64,000 nucleotides of DNA, from the NCBI RefSeq assembly GCF_051020765.1, contig NW_027469236.1, positions 248,001 through 312,000 on the forward strand, given 5' to 3'. The position numbers and the translations under genes are program-made. The notes beneath the pieces are model-generated. The model saw nothing but the letters and a program-made list of their open reading frames with translations. It ran no database searches and was not told the origin of the DNA. Positions 45,013 through 58,544 of this stretch are shown here, one piece after another (position 1 is the first letter of the stretch; the number at the start of each line of letters is the position of its first letter). The stretch is from Lasioglossum baleicum. Its lineage: Eukaryota > Arthropoda > Insecta > Hymenoptera > Halictidae.

Positions 45013-45843
45013 CCCGCAGGCTAGTCGAGTAAAAACACATGCGAGAGGATGCATCCCGCAGGCTAGTCGAGTAAAAACACGTGCGAGAGTATGCTTCCCG
45101 CAGGCTAGTCGAGTAAAAACACGTGCGAGAGGATGCATCCCGCAGGCTAGTCGAGTAAAAACACGTGCGCGAGAATGCATCCCGCAGGCTAGTCGAGTAA
45201 AAACACATGCGAGAGGATGCATCCCGCAGGCTAGTCGAGTAAAAACACGTGCGAGAGGATGCTTCCCGCAGGCTAGTCGAGTAAAAACACGTGCGAGAGG
45301 ATGCATCCCGCAGGCTAGTCGAGTAAAAACGCATGCGAGAGGATGCTTCTCGCAGGCTGGTCGAGCAAAAACACGTGCGAGAGGATGCATCCCGCAGGCT
45401 AGTCGAGTAAAAACACATGCGAGAGGATGCATCCCGCAGGCTAGTCGAGTAAAAACACGTGCGAGAGGATGCTTCCCGCAGGCTAGTCGAGTACACACAC
45501 GTGCGAGAGGATGCATCCCGCAGGCTAGTCGAGTAAAAACACGTGCGAGAGAATGCATCCCGCAGGCTAGTCGAGTAAAAACACATGCGAGAGGATGCAT
45601 CCCGCAGGCTAATCGAGTAAAAACGCATGCGAGAGGATGCTTCTCGCAGGCTGGTCGAGCAAAAACACGTGCGAGAGGATGCATCCCGCAGGCTAGTCGA
45701 GTAAAAACACATGCGAGAGGATGCATCCCGCAGGCTAGTCGAGTAAAAACACGTGCGAGAGGATGCTTCCCGCAGGCTAGTCGAGTAAAAACACGTGCGA
45801 GAGGATGCATCCCGCAGGCTAGTCGAGTAAGAACACGTGCGAG

Positions 45844-45933
45844 GTTTTGTGGGATGCGCATGCGCAGGTTTTGTGGGATGCGAATGCGCAGGTTGTTTGG
45901 GATGCGCATGCGCAGGTTTTTTTGGATGCGCAT
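45844..45933 (+). repeat. 24-bp array, contracted long form (G lineage)
   Basis: Same 48-bp contraction as at 30,803 but with the G-lineage unit, so the loss may have happened twice. Its counterpart at 54,604 is full length. Confidence 0.93.
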
Positions 45934-45949
45934 GGCTAGTCGAGCAAAA

Positions 45950-48900
45950 ACACGTGCGAGAGGATGCATCCCGCATGTTAGTCGAGTAAAAACACATGCG
46001 AGAGGATGCATCCCGCAGGCTAGTCGAGTAAAAACACATGCGAGAGGATGCATCCCGCAGGCTAGTCGAGTAAAAACACGTGCGAGAGGATGCTTCCCGC
46101 AGGCTAGTCGAGCAAAAACACGTGCGAGAGGATGCATCCCACAGGCTAGTCGAGCAAAAACACGTGTGAGAGGATGCATCCCGCAGGCTAGTCGAGCAAA
46201 AACACGTGCGAGAGGATGCATCCCGCAGGCTAGTCGAGTAAAAACATATGCGAGAGGATGCATCCCGCAGGCTAGTCGAGTAAAAACACGTGCGAGAGGA
46301 TGCTTCCCGCATGCTAGTCGAGTAAAAACACATGCGAGAGGATGCATCCCGCAGGCTAGTCGAGTAAAAACACGTGCGAGAGGATGCTTTCCGCAGGCTA
46401 GTCGAGTAAAAACACGTGCGGGAGGATGCATCCCGCAAGCTAGTCGAGTAAAAACACGTGCGTGAGGATGCATCCCGCAGGCTAGTCGATTAAAAACACA
46501 TGCGAGAGGATGCATCCCGCAGGCTAGTCGAGTAAAAACACGTGCGAGAGGATGCTTCCTGCAGGCTAGTCGAGTAAAAACACGTGCGAGAGGATGCATC
46601 CCGCAGGCTAGTCGAGTAAAAACACGTGCGAGAGGATCCATCCCGCAGGCTAGTCGAGTAAGAACACGTGCGAGGTTTTGTGGGATGCGCATGCGCAGGG
46701 TTTTTGGGATGCGCATGCGCAGGTTTTGTGGGATGCGCATGCGCAGGTTTTGTGGGATGCGAATGCGCAGGTTTTTTGGGATGCGCATGCGCAGGTTTTT
46801 TTGGATGCGCATGGCTAGTCGAGCAAAAACACATGCGAGAGGATGCATCCCGCATGTTAGTCGAGTAAAAACACATGCGAGAGGATGCATCCCGCAGGCT
46901 AGTCGAGTAAAAACACATGCGAGAGGATGCATCCCGCAGGCTAGTCGAGTAAAAACACGTGCGAGAGGATGCTTCCCGCAGGCTAGTCGAGCAAAAACAC
47001 GTGCGAGAGGATGCATCCCACAGGCTAGTCGAGCAAAAACACGTGTGAGAGGATGCATCCCGCAGGCTAGTCGAGCAAAAACACGTGCGAGAGGATGCAT
47101 CCCGCAGGCTAGTCGAGTAAAAACATATGCGAGAGGATGCATCCCGCAGGCTAGTCGAGTAAAAACACGTGCGAGAGGATGCTTCCCGCATGCTAGTCGA
47201 GTAAAAACACATGCGAGAGGATGCATCCCGCAGGCTAGTCGAGTAAAAACACGTGCGAGAGGATGCTTCCCGCAGGCTAGTCGAGTAAAAACACGTGCGG
47301 GAGGATGCATCCCGCAAGCTAGTCGAGTAAAAACACGTGCGTGAGGATGCATCCCGCAGGCTAGTCGAGTAAAAACACATGCGAGAGGATGCATCCCGCA
47401 GGCTAGTCGAGTAAAAACACGTGCGAGAGTATGCTTCCCGCAGGCTAGTCGAGTAAAAACACGTGCGAGAGGATGCATCCCGCAGGCTAGTCGAGTAAAA
47501 ACACGTGCGCGAGAATGCATCCCGCAGGCTAGTCGAGTAAAAACACATGCGAGAGGATGCATCCCGCAGGCTAGTCGAGTAAAAACACGTGCGAGAGGAT
47601 GCTTCCCGCAGGCTAGTCGAGTAAAAACACGTGCGAGAGGATGCATCCCGCAGGCTAGTCGAGTAAAAACGCATGCGAGAGGATGCTTCTCGCAGGCTGG
47701 TCGAGCAAAAACACGTGCGAGAGGATGCATCCCGCAGGCTAGTCGAGTAAAAACACATGCGAGAGGATGCATCCCGCAGGCTAGTCGAGTAAAAACACGT
47801 GCGAGAGGATGCTTCCCGCAGGCTAGTCGAGTAAAAACACGTGCGAGAGGATGCATCCCGCAGGCTAGTCGAGTAAAAACACATGCGAGAGAATGCATCC
47901 CGCAGGCTAGTCGAGTAAAAACGCATGCGAGAGGATGCTTCTCGCAGGCTGGTCGAGCAAAAACACGTGCGAGAGGATGCATCCCGCAGGCTAGTCGAGT
48001 AAAAACACATGCGAGAGGATGCATCCCGCAGGCTAGTCGAGTAAAAACACGTGCGAGAGGATGCTTCCCGCAGGCTAGTCGAGTACAAACACGTGCGAGA
48101 GGATGCATCCCGCAGGCTAGTCGAGTAAAAACACGTGCGAGAGAATGCATCCCGCAGGCTAGTCGAGTAAAAACACATGTGAGAGGATGCATCCCGCAGG
48201 CTAATCGAGTAAAAACGCATGCGAGAGGATGCTTCTCGCAGGCTGGTCGAGCAAAAACACGTGCGAGAGGATGCATCCCGCAGGCCAGTCGAGTAAAAAC
48301 ACATGCGAGAGGATGCATCCCGCAGGCTAGTCGAGTAAAAACACATGCGAGAGGATGCATCCCGCATGCTAGTCGAGTAAAAACACGTGCGAGAGGATGC
48401 TTCCCGCAGGCTAGTCGAGTACATACACGTGCGAGAGGATGCATCCCGCAGGCTAGTCGAGTAAAAACACGTGCGAGAGAATGCATCCCGCAGGCTAGTC
48501 GAGTAAAAACACATGCGAGAGGATGCATCCCGCAGGCTAATCGAGTAAAAACGCATGCGAGAGGATGCTTCTCGCAGGCTGGTCGAGCAAAAACACGTGC
48601 GAGAGGATGCATCCCGCAGGCTAGTCGAGTAAAAACACATGCGAGAGGATGCATCCCGCAGGCTAGTCGAGTAAAAACACATGCGAGAGGATGCATCCCG
48701 CATGCTAGTCGAGTAAAAACACGTGCGAGAGGATGCTTCCCGCAGGCTAGTCGAGTACAAACACGTGCGAGAGGATGCATCCCGCAGGCTAGTCGATTAA
48801 AAACACGTGCGAGAGGATGCATCCCGCAGGCTAGTCGAGTAAAAACACGTGCGAGAGGATGCTTCCCGCATGCTAGTCGAGTAAAAACACATGCGAGAGG

Positions 48901-49820
48901 ATGCATCCCGCAGGCTAGTCGAGTAAAAACACGTGCGAGAGGATGCATCCCGCAGGTTAGTCGAGTAAAAACACATGCGAGAGGATGCATCCCGCAGGCT
49001 AGTCGAGTAAAAACACGTGCGAGAGGATGCATCCCGCAGGCCAGTCGAGTAAAAACACGTGCGAGAGGATGCTTCCCGCAGGCTAGTCGTGTAAAAACAC
49101 GTGCGAGAGGATGCATCCCGCAGGCTAGTCGAGTAAAAACACGTGCGAGAGGATGCTTCTCGCAGGCTGGTCGAGCAAAAACACGTGCGAGAGGATGCAT
49201 CCCGCAGGCTAGTCGAGTAAAAACACATGCGAGAGGATGCATCCCGCAGGCTAGTCGAGTAAAAACACGTGCGAGAGGATGCTTCCCGCAGGCTAGTCGA
49301 CTAAAAACACGTGCGAGAGGATGCATCCCGCAGGCTAGTCGAGTAAAAACACATGCGAGAGAATGCATCCCGCAGGCTAGTCGAGTAAAAACGCATGCGA
49401 GAGGATGCTTCTCGCAGGCTGGTCGAGCAAAAACACGTGCGAGAGGATGCATCCCGCAGGCTAGTCGAGTAAAAACACATGCGAGAGGATGCATCCCGCA
49501 GGCTAGTCGAGTAAAAACACGTGCGAGAGGATGCTTCCCGCAGGCTAGTCGAGTACAAACACGTGCGAGAGGATGCATCCCGCAGGCTAGTCGAGTAAAA
49601 ACACGTGCGAGAGAATGCATCCCGCAGGCTAGTCGAGTAAAAACACATGCGAGAGGATGCATCCCGCAGGCTAATCGAGTAAAAACGCATGCGAGAGGAT
49701 GCTTCTCGCAGGCTGGTCGAGCAAAAACACGTGCGAGAGGATGCATCCCGCAGGCTAGTCGAGTAAAAACACATGCGAGAGGATGCATCCCGCAGGCTAG
49801 TCGAGTAAAAACACGTGCGA
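45950..49820 (+). repeat. Segmental duplicate E, copy 1
   Basis: Matches 54,758-58,544. The shift is 8,808 at the left edge and 8,724 after about 46,200, since the second copy lacks two monomers. Anchors: CTTTCCGCAGG 46,387/55,111, TCGATTAAAAAC 46,487/55,211, L15/L19, CATGTGAGAGG near 48,178/56,902 and CGACTAAAAAC near 49,299/58,023. Confidence 0.85.
46675..46812 (+). repeat. 24-bp array L15 (T lineage)
   Basis: Long form followed by a CACATG monomer; duplicated as L19 at a shift of 8,724 bp. Confidence 0.95.
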
Positions 49821-49863
49821 GAGGATGCATCCCGCGGGCTAGTCGAGTAAGAACACGTGCGAG

Positions 49864-50001
49864 GTTTTGTGGGATGCGCATGCGCAGGGTTTTTGGGATG
49901 CGCATGCGCAGGTTTTGTGGGATGCGCATGCGCAGGTTTTGTGGGATGCGAATGCGCAGGTTTTTTGGGATGCGCATGCGCAGGTTTTTTTGGATGCGCA
50001 T
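49864..50001 (+). repeat. 24-bp array L16 (T lineage)
   Basis: Long form preceded by a monomer with a private CCCGCGGGC. It lies just beyond the end of the 8,724-bp-shift duplication and has no counterpart near 58.59 kb. Confidence 0.95.
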
Positions 50002-50349
50002 GGCTAGTCGAGCAAAAACACGTGCGAGAGGATGCATCCCGCATGTTAGTCGAGTAAAAACACATGCGAGAGGATGCATCCCGCAGGCTAGTCGAGTAAA
50101 AACACATGCGAGAGGATGCATCCCGCAGGCTAGTCGAGTAAAAACACGTGCGAGAGGATGCTTCCCGCAGGCTAGTCGAGCAAAAACACGTGCGAGAGGA
50201 TGCATCCCACAGGCTAGTCGAGCAAAAACACGTGTGAGAGGATGCATCCCGCAGGCTAGTCGAGCAAAAACACGTGCGAGAGGATGCATCCCGCAGGCTA
50301 GTCGAGTAAAAACATATGCGAGAGGATGCATCCCGCAGGCTAGTCGAGT

Positions 50350-52848
50350 AAAAACACGTGCGAGAGGATGCTTCCCGCATGCTAGTCGAGTAAAAACACA
50401 TGCGAGAGGATGCATCCCGCAGGCTAGTCGAGTAAAAACACGTGCGAGAGGATGCTTCCCGCAGGCTAGTCGAGTAAAAACACGTGCGGGAGGATGCATC
50501 CCGCAAGCTAGTCGAGTAAAAACACGTGCGAGAGGATGCTTCCTGCAGGCTAGTCGAGTAAAAACACGTGCGAGAGGATGCATCCCGCAGGCTAGTCGAG
50601 TAAAAACACGTGCGAGAGGATGCTTCCCGCAGGCTAGTCGAGCAAAAACACGTGCGAGAGGATGCATCCCACAGGCTAGACGAGCAAAAACACGTGTGAG
50701 AGGATGCATCCCGCAGGCTAGTCGAGCAAAAACACGTGCGAGAGGATGCATCCCGCAGGCTAGTCGAGTAAAAACGCATGCGAGAGGATGCTTCTCGCAG
50801 GCTGGTCGATCAAAAACACGTGCGAGAGGATGCATCCCGCAGGCTAGTCGAGTAAAAACACATGCGAGAGGATGCATCCCGCAGGCTAGTCGAGTAAAAA
50901 CACGTGCGAGAGGATGCTTCCCGCAGGCTAGTCGAGTAAAAACACGTGCGAGAGGATGCATCCCGCAGGCTAGTCGAGTAAAAACACATGCGAGAGAATG
51001 CATCCCGCAGGCTAGTCGAGTAAAAACGCATGCGAGAGGATGCTTCTCGCAGGCTGGTCGAGCAAAAACACGTGCGAGAGGATGCATCCCGCAGGCTAGT
51101 CGAGTAAAAACACATGCGAGAGGATGCATCCCGCAGGCTAGTCGAGTAAAAACACGTGCGAGAGGATGCTTCCCGCAGGCTAGTCGAGTACAAACACGTG
51201 CGAGAGGATGCATCCCGCAGGCTAGTCGAGTAAAAACACGTGCGAGAGAATGCATCCCGCAGGCTAGTCGAGTAAAAACACATGCGAGAGGATGCATCCC
51301 GCAGGCTAATCAAGTAAAAACGCATGCGAGAGGATGCTTCTCGCAGGCTGGTCGAGCAAAAACACGTGCGAGAGGATGCATCCCGCAGGCTAGTCGAGTA
51401 AAAACACATGCGAGAGGATGCATCCCGCAGGCTAATCGAGTAAAAACACATGCGAGAGGATGCATCCCGCAGGCTAGTCGAGTAAAAACACGTGCGAGAG
51501 GATGCTTCCCGCAGGCTAGTCGAGTAAAAACACGTGCGAGAGGATGCATCCCGCAGGCTAGTCGAGTAAAAACGCATGCGAGAGGATGCTTCTCGCAGGC
51601 TGGTCGAGCAAAAACACGTGCGAGAGGATGCATCCCGCAGGCTAGTCGAGTAAAAACACATGCGAGAGGATGCATCCCGCAGGCTAGTCGAGTAAAAACA
51701 CGTGCGAGAGGATGCTTCCCGCAGGCTAGTCGAGTAAAAACACGTGCGAGAGGATGCATCCCGCAGGCTAGTCGAGTAAAAACACATGCGAGAGAATGCA
51801 TCCCGCAGGCTAGTCGAGTAAAAACGCATGCGAGAGGATGCTTCTCGCAGGCTGGTCGAGCAAAAACACGTGCGAGAGGATGCATCCCGCAGGCTAGTCG
51901 AGTAAAAACACGTGCGAGAGAATGCATCCCGCAGGCTAGTCGAGTAAAAACACATGCGAGAGGATGCATCCCGCAGGCTAATCGAGTAAAAACGCATGCG
52001 AGAGGATGCTTCTCGCAGGCTGGTCGAGCAAAAACACGTGCGAGAGGATGCATGCCGCAGGCTAGTCGAGTAAAAACACATGCGAGAGGATGCATCCCGC
52101 AGGCTAGTCGAGTAAAAACACATGCGAGAGGATGCATCCCGCAGGCTAGTCGAGTAAAAACACGTGCGAGAGGATGCTTCCTGCAGGCTAGTCGAGTAAA
52201 AACACGTGCGAGAGGATACATCCCGCAGGCTAGTCGAGTAAAAACACGTGCGAGAGGATGCATCCCGCAGGCTAGTCGAGTAAGAACACGTGCGAGGTTT
52301 TGTGGGATGCGCATGCGCAGGGTTTTTGGGATGCGCATGCGCAGGTTTTGTGGGATGCGCATGCGCAGGTTTTGTGGGATGCGAATGCGCAGGTTGTTTG
52401 GGATGCGCATGCGCAGGTTTTTTTGGATGCGCATGGCTAGTCGAGCAAAAACACGTGCGAGAGGATGCATCCCGCATGTTAGTCGAGTAAAAACACATGC
52501 GAGAGGATGCATCCCGCAGGCTAGTCGAGTAAAAACACGTGCGAGAGTATGCTTCCCGCAGGCTAGTCGAGTAAAAACACGTGCGAGAGGATGCATCCCG
52601 CAGGCTAGTCGAGTAAAAACATATGCGAGAGGATGCATCCCGCAGGCTAGTCGAGTAAAAACACGTGCGAGAGGATGCTTCCCGCATTTTAGTCGAGTAA
52701 AAACACATGCGAGAGGATGCATCCCGCAGGCTAGTCGAGTAAAAACACGTGCGAGAGGATGCTTCCCGCAGGCTAGTCGAGTAAAAACACGTGCGGGAGG
52801 ATGCATCCCGCAAGCTAGTCGAGTAAAAACACGTGCGTGAGGATGCTT
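50350..52848 (+). repeat. Segmental duplicate D, copy 2
   Basis: Counterpart of 42,600-45,012. The match stops where this copy reads GCGTGAGGATGCTTCC and the first reads GCGTGAGGATGCATCC. It carries the private GCTAGACGAGC at about 50,687. Confidence 0.82.
52297..52434 (+). repeat. 24-bp array L17 (G lineage)
   Basis: Long form, copy of L14. Confidence 0.95.
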
Positions 52849-54603
52849 CCCGCAGGCTAGTCGAGTAAAAACACGTGCGAGAGGATGCATCCCGCAGGCT
52901 AGTCGAGTAAAAACGCATGCGAGAGGATGCTTCTCGCAGGCTGGTCGAGCAAAAACACGTGCGAGAGGATGCATCCCGCAGGCTAGTCGAGTAAAAACAC
53001 ATGCGAGAGGATGCATCCCGCAGGCTAGTCGAGTAAAAACACGTGCGAGAGGATGCTTCCCGCAGGCTAGTCGAGTAAAAACACGTGCGAGAGGATGCAT
53101 CCCGCAGGCTAGTCGAGTAAAAACACATGCGAGAGAATGCATCCCGCAGGCTAGTCGAATAAAAACGCATGCGAGAGGATGCTTCTCGCAGGCTGGTCGA
53201 GCAAAAACACGTGCGAGAGGATGCATCCCGCAGGCTAGTCGAGTAAAAACACGTGCGAGAGAATGCATCCCGCAGGCTAGTCGAGTAAAAACACGTGCGA
53301 GAGGATGCTTCCCGCAGGCTAATCGAGTAAAAACGCATGCGAGAGGATGCTTCTCGCAGGCTGGTCGAGCAAAAACACGTGCGAGAGGATGCATCCCGCA
53401 GGCTAGTCGAGTAAAAACACATGCGAGAGGATGCATCCCGCAGGCTAATCGACTAAAAACACATGCGAGAGGATGCATCCCGCAGGCTAGTCGAGTAAAA
53501 ACACGTGCGAGAGGATGCTTCCCGCAGGCTAGTCGAGTAAAAACACGTGCGAGAGGATGCATCCCGCAGGCTAGTCGAGTAAAAACGCATGCGAGAGGAT
53601 GCATCCCGCAGGCTAGTCGAGTAAAAACACATGCGAGAGAATGCATCCCGCAGGCTAGTCGAGTAAAAACGCATGCGAGAGGATGCTTCTCGCAGGCTGG
53701 TCGAGCAAAAACACGTGCGAGAGGATGCATCCCGCAGGCTAGTCGAGTAAAAACACATGCGAGAGGATGCATCCCGCAGGCTAGTCGAGTAAAAACACGT
53801 GCGAGAGGATGCTTCCCGCAGGCTAGTCGAGTACACACACGTGCGAGAGGATGCATCCCGCAGGCTAGTCGAGTAAAAACACGTGCGAGAGAATGCATCC
53901 CGCAGGCTAGTCGAGTAAAAACACATGCGAGAGGATGCATCCCGCAGGCTAATCGAGTAAAAACGCATGCGAGAGGATGCTTCTCGCAGGCTGGTCGAGC
54001 AAAAACACGTGCGAGAGGATGCATCCCGCAGGCTAGTCGAGTAAAAACACATGCGAGAGGATGCATCCCGCAGGCTAGTCGAGTAAAAACACGTGCGAGA
54101 GGATGCTTCCCGCAGGCTAGTCGAGTAAAAACACGTGCGAGAGGATGCATCCCGCAGGCTAGTCGAGTAAAAACACATGCGAGAGAATGCATCCCGCAGG
54201 CTAGTCGAGTAAAAACGCATGCGAGAGGATGCTTCTCGCAGGCTGGTCGAGCAAAAACACGTGCGAGAGGATGCATCCCGCAGGCTAGTCGAGTAAAAAC
54301 ACATGCGAGAGGATGCATCCCGCAGGCTAGTCGAGTAAAAACACGTGCGAGAGGATGCTTCCCGCAGGCTAGTCGAGTACACACACGTGCGAGAGGATGC
54401 ATCCCGCAGGCTAGTCGAGTAAAAACACGTGCGAGAGAATGCATCCCGCAGGCTAGTCGAGTAAAAACACGTGCGAGAGGATGCTTCCTGCATTCTAGTC
54501 GAGTAAAAACACGTGCGAGAGGATGCATCCCGCAGGCTAGTCGAGTAAAAACACGTGCGAGAGGATGCATCCCGCAGGCTAGTCGAGTAAGAACACGTGC
54601 GAG
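52849..54603 (+). repeat. HOR-block stretch between duplicates D and E
   Basis: 6- and 7-type blocks in shuffled order, with a two-fold run of the GTACACAC monomer (about 53,833 and 54,377) and a private GCTTCCTGCATTCTAG near 54,485. No gene or other element seen. Confidence 0.75.
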
Positions 54604-54741
54604 GTTTTGTGGGATGCGCATGCGCAGGGTTTTTGGGATGCGCATGCGCAGGTTTTGTGGGATGCGCATGCGCAGGTTTTGTGGGATGCGAATGCGCAGG
54701 TTGTTTGGGATGCGCATGCGCAGGTTTTTTTGGATGCGCAT
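54604..54741 (+). repeat. 24-bp array L18 (G lineage)
   Basis: Full-length long form at the position equivalent to the contracted array at 45,844. Confidence 0.95.
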
Positions 54742-54757
54742 GGCTAGTCGAGCAAAA

Positions 54758-57700
54758 ACACGTGCGAGAGGATGCATCCCGCATGTTAGTCGAGTAAAAA
54801 CACATGCGAGAGGATGCATCCCGCAGGCTAGTCGAGTAAAAACACATGCGAGAGGATGCATCCCGCAGGCTAGTCGAGTAAAAACACGTGCGAGAGGATG
54901 CTTCCCGCAGGCTAGTCGAGCAAAAACACGTGCGAGAGGATGCATCCCGCAGGCTAGTCGAGTAAAAACATATGCGAGAGGATGCATCCCGCAGGCTAGT
55001 CGAGTAAAAACACGTGCGAGAGGATGCTTCCCGCATGCTAGTCGAGTAAAAACACATGCGAGAGGATGCATCCCGCAGGCTAGTCGAGTAAAAACACGTG
55101 CGAGAGGATGCTTTCCGCAGGCTAGTCGAGTAAAAACACGTGCGGGAGGATGCATCCCGCAAGCTAGTCGAGTAAAAACACGTGCGTGAGGATGCATCCC
55201 GCAGGCTAGTCGATTAAAAACACATGCGAGAGGATGCATCCCGCAGGCTAGTCGAGTAAAAACACGTGCGAGAGGATGCTTCCTGCAGGCTAGTCGAGTA
55301 AAAACACGTGCGAGAGGATGCATCCCGCAGGCTAGTCGAGTAAAAACACGTGCGAGAGGATCCATCCCGCAGGCTAGTCGAGTAAGAACACGTGCGAGGT
55401 TTTGTGGGATGCGCATGCGCAGGGTTTTTGGGATGCGCATGCGCAGGTTTTGTGGGATGCGCATGCGCAGGTTTTGTGGGATGCGAATGCGCAGGTTTTT
55501 TGGGATGCGCATGCGCAGGTTTTTTTGGATGCGCATGGCTAGTCGAGCAAAAACACGTGCGAGAGGATGCATCCCGCATGTTAGTCGAGTAAAAACACAT
55601 GCGAGAGGATGCATCCCGCAGGCTAGTCGAGTAAAAACACATGCGAGAGGATGCATCCCGCAGGCTAGTCGAGTAAAAACACGTGCGAGAGGATGCTTCC
55701 CGCAGGCTAGTCGAGCAAAAACACGTGCGAGAGGATGCATCCCACAGGCTAGTCGAGCAAAAACACGTGTGAGAGGATGCATCCCGCAGGCTAGTCGAGC
55801 AAAAACACGTGCGAGAGGATGCATCCCGCAGGCTAGTCGAGTAAAAACATATGCGAGAGGATGCATCCCGCAGGCTAGTCGAGTAAAAACACGTGCGAGA
55901 GGATGCTTCCCGCATGCTAGTCGAGTAAAAACACATGCGAGAGGATGCATCCCGCAGGCTAGTCGAGTAAAAACACGTGCGAGAGGATGCTTCCCGCAGG
56001 CTAGTCGAGTAAAAACACGTGCGGGAGGATGCATCCCGCAAGCTAGTCGAGTAAAAACACGTGCGTGAGGATGCATCCCGCAGGCTAGTCGAGTAAAAAC
56101 ACATGCGAGAGGATGCATCCCGCAGGCTAGTCGAGTAAAAACACGTGCGAGAGTATGCTTCCCGCAGGCTAGTCGAGTAAAAACACGTGCGAGAGGATGC
56201 ATCCCGCAGGCTAGTCGAGTAAAAACACGTGCGCGAGAATGCATCCCGCAGGCTAGTCGAGTAAAAACACATGCGAGAGGATGCATCCCGCAGGCTAGTC
56301 GAGTAAAAACACGTGCGAGAGGATGCTTCCCGCAGGCTAGTCGAGTAAAAACACGTGCGAGAGGATGCATCCCGCAGGCTAGTCGAGTAAAAACGCATGC
56401 GAGAGGATGCTTCTCGCAGGCTGGTCGAGCAAAAACACGTGCGAGAGGATGCATCCCGCAGGCTAGTCGAGTAAAAACACATGCGAGAGGATGCATCCCG
56501 CAGGCTAGTCGAGTAAAAACACGTGCGAGAGGATGCTTCCCGCAGGCTAGTCGAGTAAAAACACGTGCGAGAGGATGCATCCCGCAGGCTAGTCGAGTAA
56601 AAACACATGCGAGAGAATGCATCCCGCAGGCTAGTCGAGTAAAAACGCATGCGAGAGGATGCTTCTCGCAGGCTGGTCGAGCAAAAACACGTGCGAGAGG
56701 ATGCATCCCGCAGGCTAGTCGAGTAAAAACACATGCGAGAGGATGCATCCCGCAGGCTAGTCGAGTAAAAACACGTGCGAGAGGATGCTTCCCGCAGGCT
56801 AGTCGAGTACAAACACGTGCGAGAGGATGCATCCCGCAGGCTAGTCGAGTAAAAACACGTGCGAGAGAATGCATCCCGCAGGCTAGTCGAGTAAAAACAC
56901 ATGTGAGAGGATGCATCCCGCAGGCTAATCGAGTAAAAACGCATGCGAGAGGATGCTTCTCGCAGGCTGGTCGAGCAAAAACACGTGCGAAAGGATGCAT
57001 CCCGCAGGCCAGTCGAGTAAAAACACATGCGAGAGGATGCATCCCGCAGGCTAGTCGAGTAAAAACACATGCGAGAGGATGCATCCCGCATGCTAGTCGA
57101 GTAAAAACACGTGCGAGAGGATGCTTCCCGCAGGCTAGTCGAGTACATACACGTGCGAGAGGATGCATCCCGCAGGCTAGTCGAGTAAAAACACGTGCGA
57201 GAGAATGCATCCCGCAGGCTAGTCGAGTAAAAACACATGCGAGAGGATGCATCCCGCAGGCTAATCGAGTAAAAACGCATGCGAGAGGATGCTTCTCGCA
57301 GGCTGGTCGAGCAAAAACACGTGCGAGAGGATGCATCCCGCAGGCTAGTCGAGTAAAAACACATGCGAGAGGATGCATCCCGCAGGCTAGTCGAGTAAAA
57401 ACACATGCGAGAGGATGCATCCCGCATGCTAGTCGAGTAAAAACACGTGCGAGAGGATGCTTCCCGCAGGCTAGTCGAGTACAAACACGTGCGAGAGGAT
57501 GCATCCCGCAGGCTAGTCGATTAAAAACACGTGCGAGAGGATGCATCCCGCAGGCTAGTCGAGTAAAAACACGTGCGAGAGGATGCTTCCCGCATGCTAG
57601 TCGAGTAAAAACACATGCGAGAGGATGCATCCCGCAGGCTAGTCGAGTAAAAACACGTGCGAGAGGATGCATCCCGCAGGTTAGTCGAGTAAAAACACAT

Positions 57701-58544
57701 GCGAGAGGATGCATCCCGCAGGCTAGTCGAGTAAAAACACGTGCGAGAGGATGCATCCCGCAGGCCAGTCGAGTAAAAACACGTGCGAGAGGATGCTTCC
57801 CGCAGGCTAGTCGAGTAAAAACACGTGCGAGAGGATGCATCCCGCAGGCTAGTCGAGTAAAAACACGTGCGAGAGGATGCTTCTCGCAGGCTGGTCGAGC
57901 AAAAACACGTGCGAGAGGATGCATCCCGCAGGCTAGTCGAGTAAAAACACATGCGAGAGGATGCATCCCGCAGGCTAGTCGAGTAAAAACACGTGCGAGA
58001 GGATGCTTCCCGCAGGCTAGTCGACTAAAAACACGTGCGAGAGGATGCATCCCGCAGGCTAGTCGAGTAAAAACACATGCGAGAGAATGCATCCCGCAGG
58101 CTAGTCGAGTAAAAACGCATGCGAGAGGATGCTTCTCGCAGGCTGGTCGAGCAAAAACACGTGCGAGAGGATGCATCCCGCAGGCTAGTCGAGTAAAAAC
58201 ACATGCGAGAGGATGCATCCCGCAGGCTAGTCGAGTAAAAACACGTGCGAGAGGATGCTTCCCGCAGGCTAGTCGAGTACAAACACGTGCGAGAGGATGC
58301 ATCCCGCAGGCTAGTCGAGTAAAAACACGTGCGAGAGAATGCATCCCGCAGGCTAGTCGAGTAAAAACACATGCGAGAGGATGCATCCCGCAGGCTAATC
58401 GAGTAAAAACGCATGCGAGAGGATGCTTCTCGCAGGCTGGTCGAGCAAAAACACGTGCGAGAGGATGCATCCCGCAGGCTAGTCGAGTAAAAACACATGC
58501 GAGAGGATGCATCCCGCAGGCTAGTCGAGTAAAAACACGTGCGA
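54758..58544 (+). repeat. Segmental duplicate E, copy 2
   Basis: Counterpart of 45,950-49,820 with few single-base differences, for example GCGAAAGG near 56,990 where the first copy has GCGAGAGG. Confidence 0.85.
55399..55536 (+). repeat. 24-bp array L19 (T lineage), last in the window
   Basis: Long form, copy of L15 except that the next monomer keeps CACGTG. No 24-bp unit occurs after this point. Confidence 0.95.
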
